Origin: Nannobrachium achirus
Taxonomy: Eukaryota; Chordata; Actinopteri; Myctophiformes; Myctophidae
Assembly (NCBI GenBank): GCA_963921795.1
Contig: OY997659.1
Span: forward strand, 21,301,659-21,365,658
Reading direction: 5' to 3'
DNA length: 64,000 nt
Shown: piece by piece, positions 48,196 through 61,019 of the stretch
Position numbering within the stretch: position 1 is the first letter of the stretch
Layout: each line of letters starts with the position of its first letter
Notes under the pieces: model-generated
The model's database searches: none
What the model was told of the DNA's origin: nothing
Seen by the model: only the letters and a program-made list of their open reading frames with translations
Made by a program: the position numbers and the translations under genes

Positions 48196-48289
48196 TGGAG
48201 GAGAGAACACGCCCCAAGCGTCCCCCGGCGGGAACCTATGTACGTTTTAATTCACACAGCACCTCTCTCTTCTCAGTCGGTTTGAGCAG

Positions 48290-48316
48290 GAAGCTTGTAG
48301 ATCGGCTATTTTCACT
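48290..48316. repeat. Single-arm motif copy
   Basis: GAAGCTTGTAGATCGGCTAT then TTTCAC, preceded by unrelated GGTTTGAGCAG. Confidence 0.7.
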
Positions 48317-48597
48317 CCTTCCTAATTTTATTACATTTGTTCATGGAATTCCTTGGATTTCATGTTTTTATGTTTTATGTTATGTCTTCCTGAAAAGTAT
48401 TTTTCCCCCTTTTAAAACGTAAAAAGTAAAACCCACACAAATGTGTCCACGGCCCACAAATGGGTTTGGGAAACAAAAAAAAAATAAGAAAAGAAAAGAA
48501 AAACTGGAGCAAAGCAGGGAGGTCTCTTCTAATGTGTTGCAAGCATGACGGCCACGCAGTCCATCATAAAATGTACACACAATATGTACATACATAC

Positions 48598-49113
48598 CAG
48601 GCCTGGAATTTCGTCATTTTAGGGGCAAGGCCACTTGGCCTTTGGTGTCGTCCATTGTTTGAGGTCACAAAGGCCAAATGTCAGGGCAGGAAGGCCATCA
48701 AATAAGACAAGATGTTGGTCTATTGAAAGAATTAATTTAATTTCGGGTTAAGGATGATTTTAAATGTGATGTGTAGTAATATGCTGTGAAATAAATAAAT
48801 TGGTATTTACAATCTGATCCATGCTCAGCCCTGCACCAATCAAAGATACTGGATTGGTTTAAAAATGTTGACTCAACAAAAGACACTGGTGTCTACATGA
48901 CAAGAAAGAGAAACTGGTGTCTACATGACAAGAAAGAGACACTGGTGTCTACATGTTGGCAAGACAGAGACAGAGCAGAAAGTGGTACAATCAGCAGGGG
49001 CATTAAGGCCACTGTGGCCTCAGGGCATGCCATTTCTTTGAGGGGCACACAAGGCCAAACTGAGGGGCAACGACGGCCATGGCTTTCATGGCCTCCCTGA
49101 AATTCCTGCCCCG
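48598..49113. mobile_element. hAT-like CAGGCCTGGAATTTC element, complete
   Basis: Starts CAGGCCTGGAATTTCGTCAT and ends GAAATTCCTGCCCCG. A perfect 8-bp TSD ATACATAC lies at 48590-48597 and 49114-49121. Inside, a ~28-bp unit (ACTGGTGTCTACATGACAAG) repeats about three times at 48880-48955. Relative of 11433-11653. Confidence 0.9.
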
Positions 49114-49334
49114 ATACATACAGTATGTACGCCAACATATATACAATTGTATATGTTGCAATAATAACAGTGTCATAGAATGCCAAGGCACAGCTGGACA
49201 TGGTACACCAGTGTGCCATGAGACAAGTCCAAGTGCAAACCGTCTGAGAACCACAGGCCTACAGTACATAGCATGTGAAGTAGCCTAGTGTTCATTTAAG
49301 CCATTTAGGCCTGGATTTATTTTATACATTAGCT

Positions 49335-49415
49335 ATTGAAACATAGCAGTTATACAAGCTCACAGTGCGGCACCGAGTGCTGCGCTGCGAGCTTGTAGAT
49401 CTGCTATTTTTGAAA
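49335..49415. repeat. Palindromic motif element
   Basis: Left arm ATAGCAGTTATACAAGCTCA, centre GTGCGGCACCGAGTGCTGCG, right arm GAGCTTGTAGATCTGCTATT. Confidence 0.9.
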
Positions 49416-49667
49416 ATGTGTGCAAATCTTTGAATACATTTTTAAGAGAACATTTCTAACTCAAATGTTGCTTCAGGGGGGTCCCTGGAACTAAATATTT
49501 TGAGATGGGGGTCCGTGGCCAAATACATATCATTTTGGGGGTCCTTCTCATGAAAAAGTTTGAGCACCACTTACATAGAAACATAGGTTTTTCAAAAAAG
49601 GATTTAGAAGACCCTTTTAGAATCAGGTCAAAATATTCAAAAACTTGCACAATTTTTTAAAGATTTT

Positions 49668-49747
49668 TCAAAACCAGCAGATCTACAAGCTCACAGCGCA
49701 GCACTCGGTGCCGCGCTGTTAGCTTGTATATCTGCGATTTTTCAATC
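49668..49747. repeat. Palindromic motif element, centre inverted
   Basis: CAGCAGATCTACAAGCTCAC, centre GCGCAGCACTCGGTGCCGCG, right TAGCTTGTATATCTGCGATT. The centre is the inverse complement of the centre at 49335-49415. Confidence 0.9.
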
Positions 49748-50034
49748 GTTAAAGCATCAAATAATGCGTAATAATCTAAATGGGTTAAATGAACATTCTC
49801 AGCTATTTATGAATGAAGCTCACCGTATTGACTCACCTCGAGGCTAAACGCTTAAAACACTTCTCAAACATCTCGTCTCTCATGTTTTCCTCTCACCTCA
49901 CCTCTTCTCATCTCCCTCTCTCTCTTTCATTGACGCAGCCTGATCAATCCAAGGTTTATAGAGGTTAGCAGGGGATAAGTGGAGGTTGGAAGAGAACAGG
50001 TGGTTGTGTGTGGGTAAGTGTGCGTCTGTCTGTT

Positions 50035-50041
<7 letters not shown>

Positions 50042-50123
<82 letters not shown>
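50042..50123. repeat. (TG)n microsatellite
   Basis: About 41 TG units. Confidence 0.97.
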
Positions 50124-50125
<2 letters not shown>

Positions 50126-50536
50126 ATGTGCGTGCATCTGTGTGCAGATGCACACGTATTCTTCCATAGAAGCAATGTGTTTTATGAAAAGCTTGTGATG
50201 GACTAAGCTAGGGAAAATCAATTTCAGGCATGATGCATATATGCACATCCTGCATACGCAGCCACACACACACACACTCCTGTGCGTGACAACCAAATAG
50301 TCTCCATTTATACTCATATGATCCTCTTCCTAATCAGATCGATTAGAGCCTGATTGATTAGTCTAGAGCAGATCAATGAAAAAGGTTCCAATCAGCCAAA
50401 TGCACGACTATCCAGGTAGCTCACACACACACACACACACGAATACATGGAGAACTCTCTTTAAATATGCTTAAGGTATCCATGCACTGCTACACTTCGA
50501 TTTCCACTCACTGCCACTTACCATAAAAGATCTATG

Positions 50537-50827
<291 letters not shown>

Positions 50828-51144
50828 ACAGCCTCCTGATGAGGACTTGTCTGTGCATGAGAAATCGGGGACCAATACCCAATAGCTTCTTTTTTGTATT
50901 AGCTCCAGAAGAAGCATTTTGCGAACAGCCTGAGACAAGTGGAAGCACCCTAACTTCCGTTATTTGGTCAAATTGTTTGTGTTTTGGCATTTCGTTTGAG
51001 ATGGTAATGTTTATGTATCCACAAGTCTCCAGCATCCCAGCGTGCATTGCACAGAAGGTGGGAGGCAGTTCTGTGTAACGTTTGGTTTGACACTCTGACA
51101 TCTCACTCTGACATCACTGTGATGTCAGGGGAACCACACTGACA

Positions 51145-51345
51145 GAATCCCTTTTATGCCCATATTTGGAGATCCCTGTAGTCATCAATATTAAGCCCAT
51201 ATCTGTGAATGCCAATATATAATGTATATACACGTCAGTCTAACCTATAGCATATACATGTCAGTCTAAGCAGTGTGGTGGCTGGTTCTACAGACAGGGA
51301 TCTCCATATATGGAGATAAAAGGGATTGTATGTATGATGTCAGAC
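51145..51345. repeat. Fragment of the CCCATATATGGAGAT repeat
   Basis: CTTTTATGCCCATATTTGGA at 51152 and ATCTCCATATATGGAGATAA at 51300, the latter a perfect palindrome (ATCTCCATATATGGAGAT). Confidence 0.6.
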
Positions 51346-51559
51346 GTCATAGGACTTTCACATAACGAGAAGCTGAGTAAGCATGTCTGTCGTTACTGTA
51401 CTTGCACAATGTATAGTTGTATGAAACAAACGTACAAATAATAATCAAATGAGTTAAACAACTTTGCTCCCACTAATATATAGATGTAATACCTTTGCTT
51501 ACTGTAAGTCGCTATGGATGGAGATGTCTGACAAATGCCTAAATTGTAAATGTATATAT

Positions 51560-52414
51560 TAGGGCTGTAATCTAATCCCGTTTTAAGGATTCGAACTTCA
51601 GGGGTGTTTTTCCGAACGGACCACCGAACTATCGAATTTTAATTAATTTTATAAAAACCGAACAATCGGACCATCGGACGTACCGTACCTTTAACCAGCT
51701 ACAACAGTTTAGGAAATGTGTTAAAAACAGCCATTAAAAACGCGTTGATGCGTGAAGTTGTGTTTAAGCTCAATTCGACGGGTGATGTGATCTGTTTTGG
51801 AAAATCCAATCTGAGAAATTGTTGCGCTGTTTGTTTGTTTGTTTCGAACAGGCTCATCTCTGTCAATGTATGGCAGAGTTGCATGGATAATGTAATGGTG
51901 ACCACGTCGGAACGCGTCGCAGACGGGCTGAACTGGTCTCGATGTAACAAAACCCAGCAATTTCATTATGGATCCTTTGGGGGGTTTCTTCATGCTTAGG
52001 AGAAAGGCTATTTCTTCTTTGAGTGGGTGGATGGGTGTTCGCTGTTCGGAGCACAAACAAAGTCTGCCCTGCTCTCACTCTGTCAGCCAGCGTGTGTCAT
52101 GCGAGGCGCTGAACATGCATGCATGTGGTTAACGGCCCCGCCCCCAACAGGAGCAGAATTGGAGCGGGGGACGGTCCTTGATCGCTCCAAGCTGTTCTGG
52201 CACATTTTAAAACTACTTATTAACGGTCACCATTAACCGTTAGTGTTTACTGGTAACCTATTTGACTATCCCTACTACTGTGATATTCTGAATAGGCCTA
52301 TCACATTCTGATAATATATTTTTTGTGTAAAAAAAATAAACCATTCATTTAGAACTTCAATTGCCAACATAACAAACGGAGGTTCGAATCTCCGATTGTT
52401 CGCTTACAACCCTA
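51560..52414. mobile_element. hAT-like element, TAGGGCTGTAA family
   Basis: Starts TAGGGCTGTAATC and ends GCTTACAACCCTA. A perfect 8-bp TSD GTATATAT lies at 51552-51559 and 52415-52422. Subterminal GATTCGAACTTC and GAGGTTCGAATCTCC face each other. It is 855 bp. The longest frame (minus strand, about 110 codons, 51721-52056) resembles no transposase I know. Confidence 0.9.
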
Positions 52415-52461
52415 GTATATATTCTACCAGCAGCAGCCCTTAACCTTTTAGATTCCCTATT

Positions 52462-52862
52462 TAGGGCTGTCACAATTATTACATAATCGTCTAATCGTGA
52501 TTATTTGACATTATCGCAATTATTTTGTCATAATCGTCATAATCGTGAATGTTGAAAAATGACAGAAATAGTGGAAATAGCAGATCTACAAGCTCACAAC
52601 GCGTCGCATCGCGATGCGTTGTGAGCTTGTAGATCAGCTATTTCCACTATCAATGTTATTTTTTAAGTAGTAAGTTGTCGAATATGTCAGTAATTTCTTC
52701 GTGTATTTAGGTTTTGTGTCATATCTGCCATGTGCAACTTCAAAGCCTAAAAGCCAAACAGAAATGTAATTGTCAATGACAAAAACACAATTAAATCGTT
52801 AATCGCCAATTATTTGAGTGACAATTAATCGTCATGTAAAATGTCATATCGTGACAGCCCTA
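52462..52862. mobile_element. hAT-like element, TAGGGCTGTCAC family (copy 2)
   Basis: Starts TAGGGCTGTCACAATTATTA and ends ATCGTGACAGCCCTA. A perfect 8-bp TSD TCCCTATT lies at 52454-52461 and 52863-52870. It is 401 bp and matches 8454-8804 inverted, but keeps the complete two-arm palindromic motif. Confidence 0.93.
52568..52650. repeat. Palindromic motif element, best preserved
   Basis: ATAGTGGAAATAGCAGATCT plus ACAAGCTCACAACGC faces GCGTTGTGAGCTTGTAGATC plus AGCTATTTCCACTAT: about 35-base arms with one mismatch around GTCGCATCGCGAT. Confidence 0.95.
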
Positions 52863-52870
52863 TCCCTATT

Positions 52871-53495
52871 GCATTTGTATTTGCCCTAAAATCAAGGCTC
52901 TACTCAGATTGTAATTGGTCTGAGCTAAATGTGTTCTCCAACTAGCCTGCACTCAGGGTGGAAAACACCTCGCTCCTTCAGTGAGCTATTATGCCTCCAA
53001 TACACGTCCCCCATCTCCTTTCTAAGATATCATCAAGTATTGTTTTAACTGCATGTTTTGTATATACAGTATTTATTTGTTGTATCGTTGCTTGCCTAGA
53101 TGATCTTGAGTGTTTACATGGACCACAAGCCTTTGGCTTTTTTTGTGATTAATCCATTTTTTTGCTGTACTGTTAAACTGTCAATAACATATTCAATCAA
53201 TCAGTCAATCAAACATCAAATGAATAAATCAACACTGAGGATTGTGCCGTGTCTAAATATCTACCACATCTCTCTCCCTCTCTCTCTCCCTCTCAAACAC
53301 ACACACACACAGTGGTATACTATAAGTGTCCTTCCTTTTATATGTTACCACTCTTTCCTTCACCCTCCATTCATGTGTCTAGAGAGCACAGAGAGTCTCA
53401 TAACAGGAAAACCCCTGAAGAAAGAATGAAAGAATCAAGAGCAGTCTGGTAATAAAAGACAGACACAAGACATATCTCTAGCTTAGCACAAAAGG

Positions 53496-53497
<2 letters not shown>
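52871..53497. other. No gene recognised
   Basis: AT-rich intronic sequence. Confidence 0.35.
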
Positions 53498-53591
<94 letters not shown>

Positions 53592-53619
53592 TCGCGCTTG
53601 TGCATGTGCATGTGTGTCA

Positions 53620-53668
<49 letters not shown>
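53498..53668. repeat. (TG)45 and (CA)18 facing arrays
   Basis: TG 53498-53588 and CA 53633-53668 with 44 bp between, including CTCTCTCTCTCT. Confidence 0.96.
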
Positions 53669-53670
<2 letters not shown>

Positions 53671-53919
53671 GACATAGGCTCCCACAAGTGGATAGAATGA
53701 CAGCACCACCTAGCTCTACACTATGGGTACTGCAGCTCAGTGAAAACAAATCTATCAGGTTCCATACAGCCCTGTTGTCTTCTACAGTGGAAAATGTATT
53801 TTGGGGTAATAATTGTCTCTGCTACCCCACCGCAAGACGTGGCACTCAGACTCTGTGTACAGTACACACTTACATTCAAAGGACCACCACGATAGAAATA
53901 AGCTCTCGAGCTTCATTGT

Positions 53920-54100
53920 GTCATCCTTTTGATATAGATTTATTATGCATATCATCTCTGCTGGGTGGAAACCTCAAATGTCCAAAGCATTCACATTCAA
54001 AAGCGGCAGATCTATAAACGTGTCGCTTCGAGCAGCGTTTCGAGCTCGTAGATTTGCTACTTTTGATGCTTTTGTGTGATCAAGTAGGGCACAAAAGAAT
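53920..54100. repeat. Interspersed repeat shared with 26280-26490, with motif copy
   Basis: GAAACCTCAAATGTCCAAAG and GCTACTTTTGATGCTTTTGT align with the 26280 copy. Degenerate palindrome GCGGCAGATCTATAAACGTG facing GAGCTCGTAGATTTGCTACT at 54002-54062. Confidence 0.65.
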
Positions 54101-54481
54101 ATGTATCAATTAGTCAATCAATCAATCCTTCCATCTCTGTCTCTCTCTCCCTCCATCTCCGTCTGTCTGTCTGGTCAAACTAAAAGTAAGATATTCTAGC
54201 CAGGCTCAGTGCACAAAATACAGACGTGGGGTTACCATGGTGTGCGTATGGACAATAACCGATGAGAATTGATGCGAGTCTCTCTCATCCTTCCAAATGT
54301 TGCCTTTGTCTCCTCCGCTCCCCTCTTCATTAAACCTCACGGCCACACACAGTCACGCACAGCCATGGCTTGACCTTCCCCCGTCAGTCAAGGAGTGTGA
54401 ACACACAGGCACGCGCACCCATGCACATATGTATGCAACTTCACAAGGATGTGCACACATAAGCATGTGAGTTCACATAGT

Positions 54482-55224
<743 letters not shown>

Positions 55225-55480
55225 GTAGAGCAGGGGTATGCAACCTTAGGCACGGGCGCCAACATTGGCACAAGGGAGGGTAATCACTGACACACTGGCA
55301 GTAATGTAAGAGAGGGGATTTTCATTTTAAAATCAAATATTTTGGTCCATTAAATGAAGTCACCAAATTCACAGCATATTACATCCTGCACTACATTCAT
55401 TAAAACTCTTAACAATGACGGGGGGGGGGGCATCTTGGAGGTGGGTGGATCTCTGTTGGGTGACCTGCGATAGTGGCTTA
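55225..55480. repeat. Interspersed repeat shared with 38110-38340
   Basis: AGCAGGGGTATGCAACCTTA, GGGGATTTTCATTTTAAAAT and TATTACATCCTGCACTACAT; includes a run of 10 G. Confidence 0.7.
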
Positions 55481-55559
55481 TGTTGTACCCTTTGATTCAT
55501 CTCTTTACCGTGAACAACTAAAATGAACCAATGCGTGGGTTCAACGTGCAATATATTAG

Positions 55560-55757
55560 CCCCTTCATTCCCCCCTGATTTGGCACAAACATGGGGATGA
55601 ATTCCTTACTATTCTGTCAGCAAAAATCTGGAAAGCCCTACCAAAAGCCAGCAAAAAGTAAATAATATGCTTCTACAGCTCCTACTTTTAGCATTATTGT
55701 ATAACTGTACATCTGTACTTTTCTGCAAACTGTTAATAAAGAATTCAATCAATCAAT
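55560..55757 (+). mobile_element. Non-LTR retrotransposon 3' end
   Basis: The frame ending AKIWKALPKASKK-stop (55624-55662) resembles the tail of LINE ORF2 (an IWN.LP-like motif). It is followed by AT-rich sequence, GTTAATAAAG and (TCAA)n. Confidence 0.55.
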
Positions 55758-56029
55758 GATACCTTCAGATCACCAGGCAGCCTCCCTTTCACTCAGTCAG
55801 CTGTCCACACTACTAGCAATCTGAGAACTAGACATGTGTGCTCAGTCGAGAGCCCATCTCCGCCAGGCCGAGTGGAACTCCATAATTGAACAAGACTGAT
55901 GACATCAACATGACAACATGTACTTGGAGGCCAATGTGTATTAATTAAGTGGCAGAACACACAATATAGCTGTATTCAACAACAAGTAGGCCGTAGGCTG
56001 TGTTCATTCATCGTTGTCTGTTTTTTGAA

Positions 56030-57028
56030 ATGTTGAGGTGGACTGTATGTCTGAAAGAAACACCATCAACATGGGGTAATGCTGCTGCTGTTCCTGTGGG
56101 ACTCAAGATCTACGTCTTTGGAAGGAACAATAGTGATCAGATTCATGTCGACATCTTCAACACAGTGTCCTTATGCTGCAGGAAGTTGTCCCCAGTAACG
56201 ACTGGAAGAGGAGAAAGTCCAATCGAGGTTCCATTCAACCGCTACAGCCACACAGCTGTACTGATACAAGATATCATTTACTTCTCGGGGGGCTACCCAC
56301 ACTGTGTTTATGCATTTGATGTTGACACCCACAGGTGGTCGAAGCCCAAGGTGTCAGGGACTGTTCCAGATTGTAGGGAGCGTCACTCAGCCTGTGTCTT
56401 TGAGAAGCTCATGTATATCTATGGAGGATTCAACACCAAGATGTTGGTATACACTAATGGCATCTACAAGTTGGACACCACAATAATGGTCTGGACTTTA
56501 ATTAATACCAGAGGCACACCACCACCCTATTCATCATGGCACTCTGCCACCATCTTTGGGACAAAGATGTTTGTATTCGGGCACTGCAACAGCATCAGAG
56601 TGTTTGACACGGAGACCAACTGCTGGCTGATCACACCTTCTCCAGAGATTATTCCAGACAGACGTCGTTGTCATTCAACCTTTGCCTACAATGGAGAGCT
56701 GTACATATTTGGTGGCTGCAACGATTACCAGTTCTTCAATGATCTGTGGAAATTAAATCCAGAGACCTTCTCCTGGAAAAAGGTTGAGCCCAAGGGAAAA
56801 GGCCCGGATAGGACGACAGGGATGTGCTGTTAGATGGTGGGGGATCGTATAATCCTCCTTGGAGGATACTGCACACCCAATGACCTGCACATCTTGGACT
56901 TGAGTCCTAGTCTGAAGTCGTTATGTAAGCTAGCAGTTATTCAGTACGGTGTGAAGCAGTCTGAACTCACACACAACATCAGGTGGGAACTGGCAGCCAT
57001 GACTAAGAAGAACAACAGTAGTGGATAA
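56030..57028 (+). pseudogene. klhdc3: KLHDC3-like intronless kelch retrocopy with one in-frame stop
   Basis: A continuous frame starts at ATG 56030 with MLRWTV, the KLHDC3 N-terminus. It runs 267 codons to TAG at 56831-56833, then 64 more codons in the same frame to 57028. Kelch blades are visible: IYFSGGYPHCVYAFD, LMYIYGGFNTKML, WHSATIFGTKMFVFG, ELYIFGGCNDYQFFNDLWKL and, after the stop, RIILLGGYCTPNDLHILD. KLHDC3 is a CUL2-RING ligase substrate receptor for C-degrons; its BC/CUL2-box region matches DLSPSLKSLCKLAVIQYG here, which lies beyond the stop. The absence of introns (vertebrate klhdc3 is multi-exonic) indicates retroposition. Several inter-blade loops are shorter than in KLHDC3, but every indel I infer keeps the frame. 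The first and fourth visible blades have FGR and FGH where FGG is usual. The in-frame GTG at 56000 only extends the frame. Likely a pseudogene, on the opposite strand to pard3b; a truncated 267-residue product or readthrough cannot be excluded. Confidence 0.85.
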
Positions 57029-57322
57029 ACTAACTAGCGTCTGTAGGTGTGAGCGAGCTGGTGACTAAATAACTACACTGGATCCTTTAGAACACAGGCA
57101 TTTTTTTCCCATTTCCTGAAAAGTAACTTTTTAATTTTGGACAAAAAAGGTTTCCACGAGCGGCCGCTCTACATCCTCCTGAGCCACTGTGGTGTGTGGC
57201 ACAAAATGTTGTGTATACATATTCAAAGGATTACAATCATCACAAGAATGCACCAAGGTTCTCTCACACTCACACACACACACAGAGTGGGATAAGTACC
57301 CACACAGATTAAGACACACACA

Positions 57323-57549
<227 letters not shown>

Positions 57550-57761
57550 ACACACACATACACACACACAGAGCTCTGACCATGACCTCTCTGCTAGATG
57601 TCATTGATCCGTCACCACGGTAATCGATACCTGGAATGGCATCGTCTCCGGGCGGAGAATACGGATGAACACAAATTACCTGCTCAGCACTTTGTGCATG
57701 TGTGTGAGTGCGTGTGCGTGCGAGCGTGTTTTGACCCTCTATTGATCTCTGGTCAACTCAC

Positions 57762-57786
57762 CTCTGCAGTACGCCATCACCAGACA
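57762..57786 (-). other. Possible 25-bp cryptic microexon
   Basis: On the minus strand a long pyrimidine tract ending CTGTCTGTCACAG precedes TGTCTGGTGATGGCGTACTG CAGAG (written in two parts), followed by GTGAGTTG. Both splice signals are strong. With a preceding G the peptide would be VSGDGVLQR, but length and phase do not fit the known PAR-3 exons. Confidence 0.2.
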
Positions 57787-57854
57787 CTGTGACAGACAGA
57801 TGGGAAGGGAGGGAGACAAAGCAAAGAGAGCAGACAGAGAGAGGCTGAGGCATG

Positions 57855-57900
<46 letters not shown>

Positions 57901-57904
57901 GCAC

Positions 57905-58334
57905 AAGGGATGGGACGATATTATCGTTTATCGTGATAAAAAACACTCACGATAATCGTGTATTTACCGAGCAGCATATCCGTAAACATTTAAACCCTCT
58001 ATTGGTAAAACATATTTATAATATACGTACTTACTTGATACAGTCTTTTTTTACTCTCTACCAGATCTCTTTGCCAAAAAATAGACGATCTACAAGCTCA
58101 CAACGCGTCGTGTTGCCACACGTTGTGAGCTTGGTACTTGCAGTGTACCAACGTCGCGTTGCCACACATTGTGAGCTTGGTACTTGCAGTGGCAAATGCC
58201 CCCCCCCCCCCCCCCCCCCCCCCTCCAAGTATAATTGATGTTGGGTATATTTTAATTATCGTTGTATATCTTAAATCGCAATTTCTTTGGTCACAATAAT
58301 CGTGATATGACATTCTCATATCGTCCCATCCCTC
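57905..58334. mobile_element. hAT-like element, GGGATGGGACGAT family, rearranged copy
   Basis: Starts AAGGGATGGGACGATATTAT and ends ATCGTCCCATCCCTC; flanks ACGCGCAC and ATACGCAC agree at 6 of 8. The motif region is duplicated and a C-run of about 24 replaces part of the interior. Confidence 0.82.
58070..58195. repeat. Palindromic motif with tandemly duplicated right arm
   Basis: GACGATCTACAAGCTCACAA is the left arm. The right arm GTTGCCACACGTTGTGAGCT plus TGGTACTTGCAGTG occurs twice, about 50 bp apart, with CACACGTTG versus CACACATTG. Confidence 0.85.
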
Positions 58335-58586
58335 ATACGCACACAGAGAGGGGGAGACCAGCAGACAGACACAAGGACAGTCAGTGGGAGGCAAAAACTA
58401 AAACTAAAAACCAAGAGAAAGCGACAGACAGACGGGTAAAGAGCAGAGACAGATCCCAGACCAGCTGTAGCAGCATCCAACTGCCTCAGCATCTTCATGA
58501 ACTTAAGTCAAACTACAAGCCTCTGTCACCAAGCCAGAACATAATGACAACTTCTGCTACCTCGCAGTCCAGCAGATGGCATGTGA

Positions 58587-58590
<4 letters not shown>

Positions 58591-58652
<62 letters not shown>
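58591..58652. repeat. (TG)n microsatellite
   Basis: About 31 TG units. Confidence 0.97.
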
Positions 58653-58655
<3 letters not shown>

Positions 58656-59082
58656 GTTGGATAACTTGGGAGTTTTGCCAGTGATTCATTCTTAGTTGTG
58701 TGCCGGTGTCGCATATGCCATAGAATGCCAATCTGCAAGATCACAAGCTTGCATATTTGTGTCTTCATGGTTAGCGTTAAACATCTTGTAAAAATGACAT
58801 TCATAAAAAAAAGGTAGTCCTACTTTACTGCTACAATGTGTCCTCACAAGTATAGTAATACCAACATACTGTACACCTACCAGTGTTGCGTTGTGTTTGC
58901 ATGTGCACGGGTTTATGTGTTGTTAACCAGTTACAATCCACCATTGGTTCCCTGAGGCTGTGAGTGTGTGTTGACCATATTGGACCATGTGGAGACGCCA
59001 CACAGCGCTACAGATGGACCCTTTCTTTACCGGCCATGTTTTCTCAATGATCCTCCAAACACTGGCTCTCACATTCTAGACC

Positions 59083-59453
59083 GCTGGTTCCCAAACTTTT
59101 TAGCACAAGACCCGAAAAGAGACATTTTAGGTTCCCCCCGAGACCCAAACAAAGTGAAAATAGCCGATCTACAATTCATCGCTGAACTGATTGTTTGGCA
59201 ACATTATATTATATTTGATAAATTTTTGGTCGATTGGTTATTTGATTTGGCTTTGCAGACAGAAGCGTTTTTTTTTTTTTTTAAAGAAACCAATAATTCT
59301 CTATGAATTCATGCACACCTGCTCCGAATTTGACGTGCGGCAAGTGGCTGCAGCAGCGGGTTTGTTTTCCCGATCGAACCCAGTTCCCAACAAAATTAAC
59401 ATATCATTTTGGTGGAAACTTGACACGAAAAAACATTTGAGAACCACTAACCT
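59083..59453. mobile_element. hAT-Charlie-like element
   Basis: CGCTGGTTCCCAAACTTTTT at the left and CATTTGAGAACCACTA at the right. A single motif arm GTGAAAATAGCCGATCTACA lies at 59155-59174. Confidence 0.65.
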
Positions 59454-59455
59454 AT

Positions 59456-60663
59456 TGGACACAGAGATGTCCTTGCAAGCCTGTTAAGAGTCCACCCTGA
59501 TCATGAAGACTTCCTCCAGTGATTCCCCTACACATAATATCACCATGATATACTGACTGAGACTGTGTGACTCAATATAAGGAGGAAAATACTGCAGGTA
59601 GTGGATTGCTACACTCTTCTTTTAATACAAAAGAAAAGTAACATCATCATCATTATCAACATCATCAACCTTAAAGCCGATAGATGAATTGATAACATCA
59701 TCACAGACCTGGCATTAAGACGAAAACTAGCTAAAGATGTAAGGGGAGAGAGCGAGCGCGCGCGAGAGAGACCCCATCTGGAGAGCTGTGGGCGATAGCT
59801 CTAGTTGTCGTTGTGGTCAACATAATGGCTGCTGCTTTTATTTATGAACACTCATAAAGGAGGAGGGCAAACATCTCATTAATCACACCTGAATGCTCAC
59901 ACTAGTACACTATCACACACACAAGTGCACGCACGCACGCACACACGCGCACACACACACATACACACACACACACACACACACCAACGCAGACACACCC
60001 AGAGGGGGAGGCCAAGGTACGACATGTTGTATTACTTCTCTTCCCCCCTCCCAAGCGCATACACGCCCACACACATTCATCACCTCTACTAATATAACAC
60101 CCAGGGAAATTGTTATTCCGGTTCTTCTGCTGTGCTTACAGGCAATGAGAGAGAGCGAGCGACAGAGACAGAGGAGGAGGCGTAAACACAGACAAATACA
60201 GACATAGAGTAACGGTGATACAGTACTACGGAGTCAGAGCATGTTCACGTCTCTCCAGTCTCCACCAGAAGTTTGTGAACAATAAAAGCAATAGTTCAGT
60301 ACCAACAGGGGTCTCAGAGGTACTTGCCCGTCGGACAAGTACAGGTCATGTACTACTTGCCCAAAGGTCATGCTCACTTGCCTGGAAAGTAAATTGTCCA
60401 TTATAAAATGCTAGGTAAATGTTTTATTTTAATCTAATTGCTCCCGAATGAGCAGGTTGGTGCCTTGCATGGTTTCCTCCGCCATCGGTGTATGAATGTG
60501 TGTGTTGAATAGGTGATTAAATCGAATGCACTGCACAATCATCGCAAAGCGGCTTGCGCAAAGGACCCTGCCTGTTCTACGTAAATGCACCATTTACCTT
60601 TTATATATAGCAAGATGTCAGAAAACCAAGGATTTAGAACATAGGTTTAGAACTCTGGTTCGC
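59456..60663. other. No gene recognised
   Basis: Short CA-rich words at 59918-59983; otherwise plain intronic sequence. Confidence 0.35.
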
Positions 60664-60712
60664 AAAAAAATAGCAGATATACAAGCTCACTTTGTGCCGC
60701 GCTGCTAGCTTA
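60664..60712. repeat. Palindromic motif copy, right arm reduced
   Basis: AAAAAAATAGCAGATATACA then AGCTCACTTTGTGCCGCGCT and GCTAGCTT. Confidence 0.75.
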
Positions 60713-60729
60713 CATCACTTTATGTATAT

Positions 60730-60893
60730 ATTCTTTTTTGTGCCTTGCTCTTTTTCGCTGTGCACTCCAGTACTTTTTTCTTTTTCTTACTTCTCTAACT
60801 TTGTAACCTTAAACTGATGTGCGGGCGACTGATTTTCCCCCTTGGGAAAATAAAGGTATCTGACTATCTATCTATCTAGCTATCTATCTACAG

Positions 60894-60938
<45 letters not shown>

Positions 60939-60940
60939 GT
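60730..60940 (+). mobile_element. Non-LTR 3' end with (CTAT)n tail
   Basis: CTTGGGAAAATAAAGGTATC then (CTAT)n at 60870-60937, the form of Rex1-like fish non-LTR 3' ends. Confidence 0.6.
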
Positions 60941-61019
60941 CTGCCATTTTCAATCATGTTTGAGGAATCTTGAAAGTGTTTGAAAAAGGTTTAGATTATT
61001 ATCTAAACCTTTTTTAATA

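Larger units (their letters stand above)
49310..49790. mobile_element. hAT-Charlie-like repeat bounded by two palindromic motifs
   Basis: Left ATTAGCTATTGAAACATAGC and right GATTTTTCAATCGTTAAAGC frame the unit. The interior GGGGGTCCCTGGAACTAAAT and GTTTGAGCACCAC match 37170-37560. Confidence 0.78.

Noticed and set aside
51721-52056. Transposase fragment in the TAGGGCTGTAA element
   Set aside because: The ~110-codon frame shows no recognisable hAT motifs and the element is otherwise non-coding.
55560-55757. Intact LINE reverse transcriptase
   Set aside because: Only the last dozen or so codons resemble an ORF2 tail; no RT motifs upstream.
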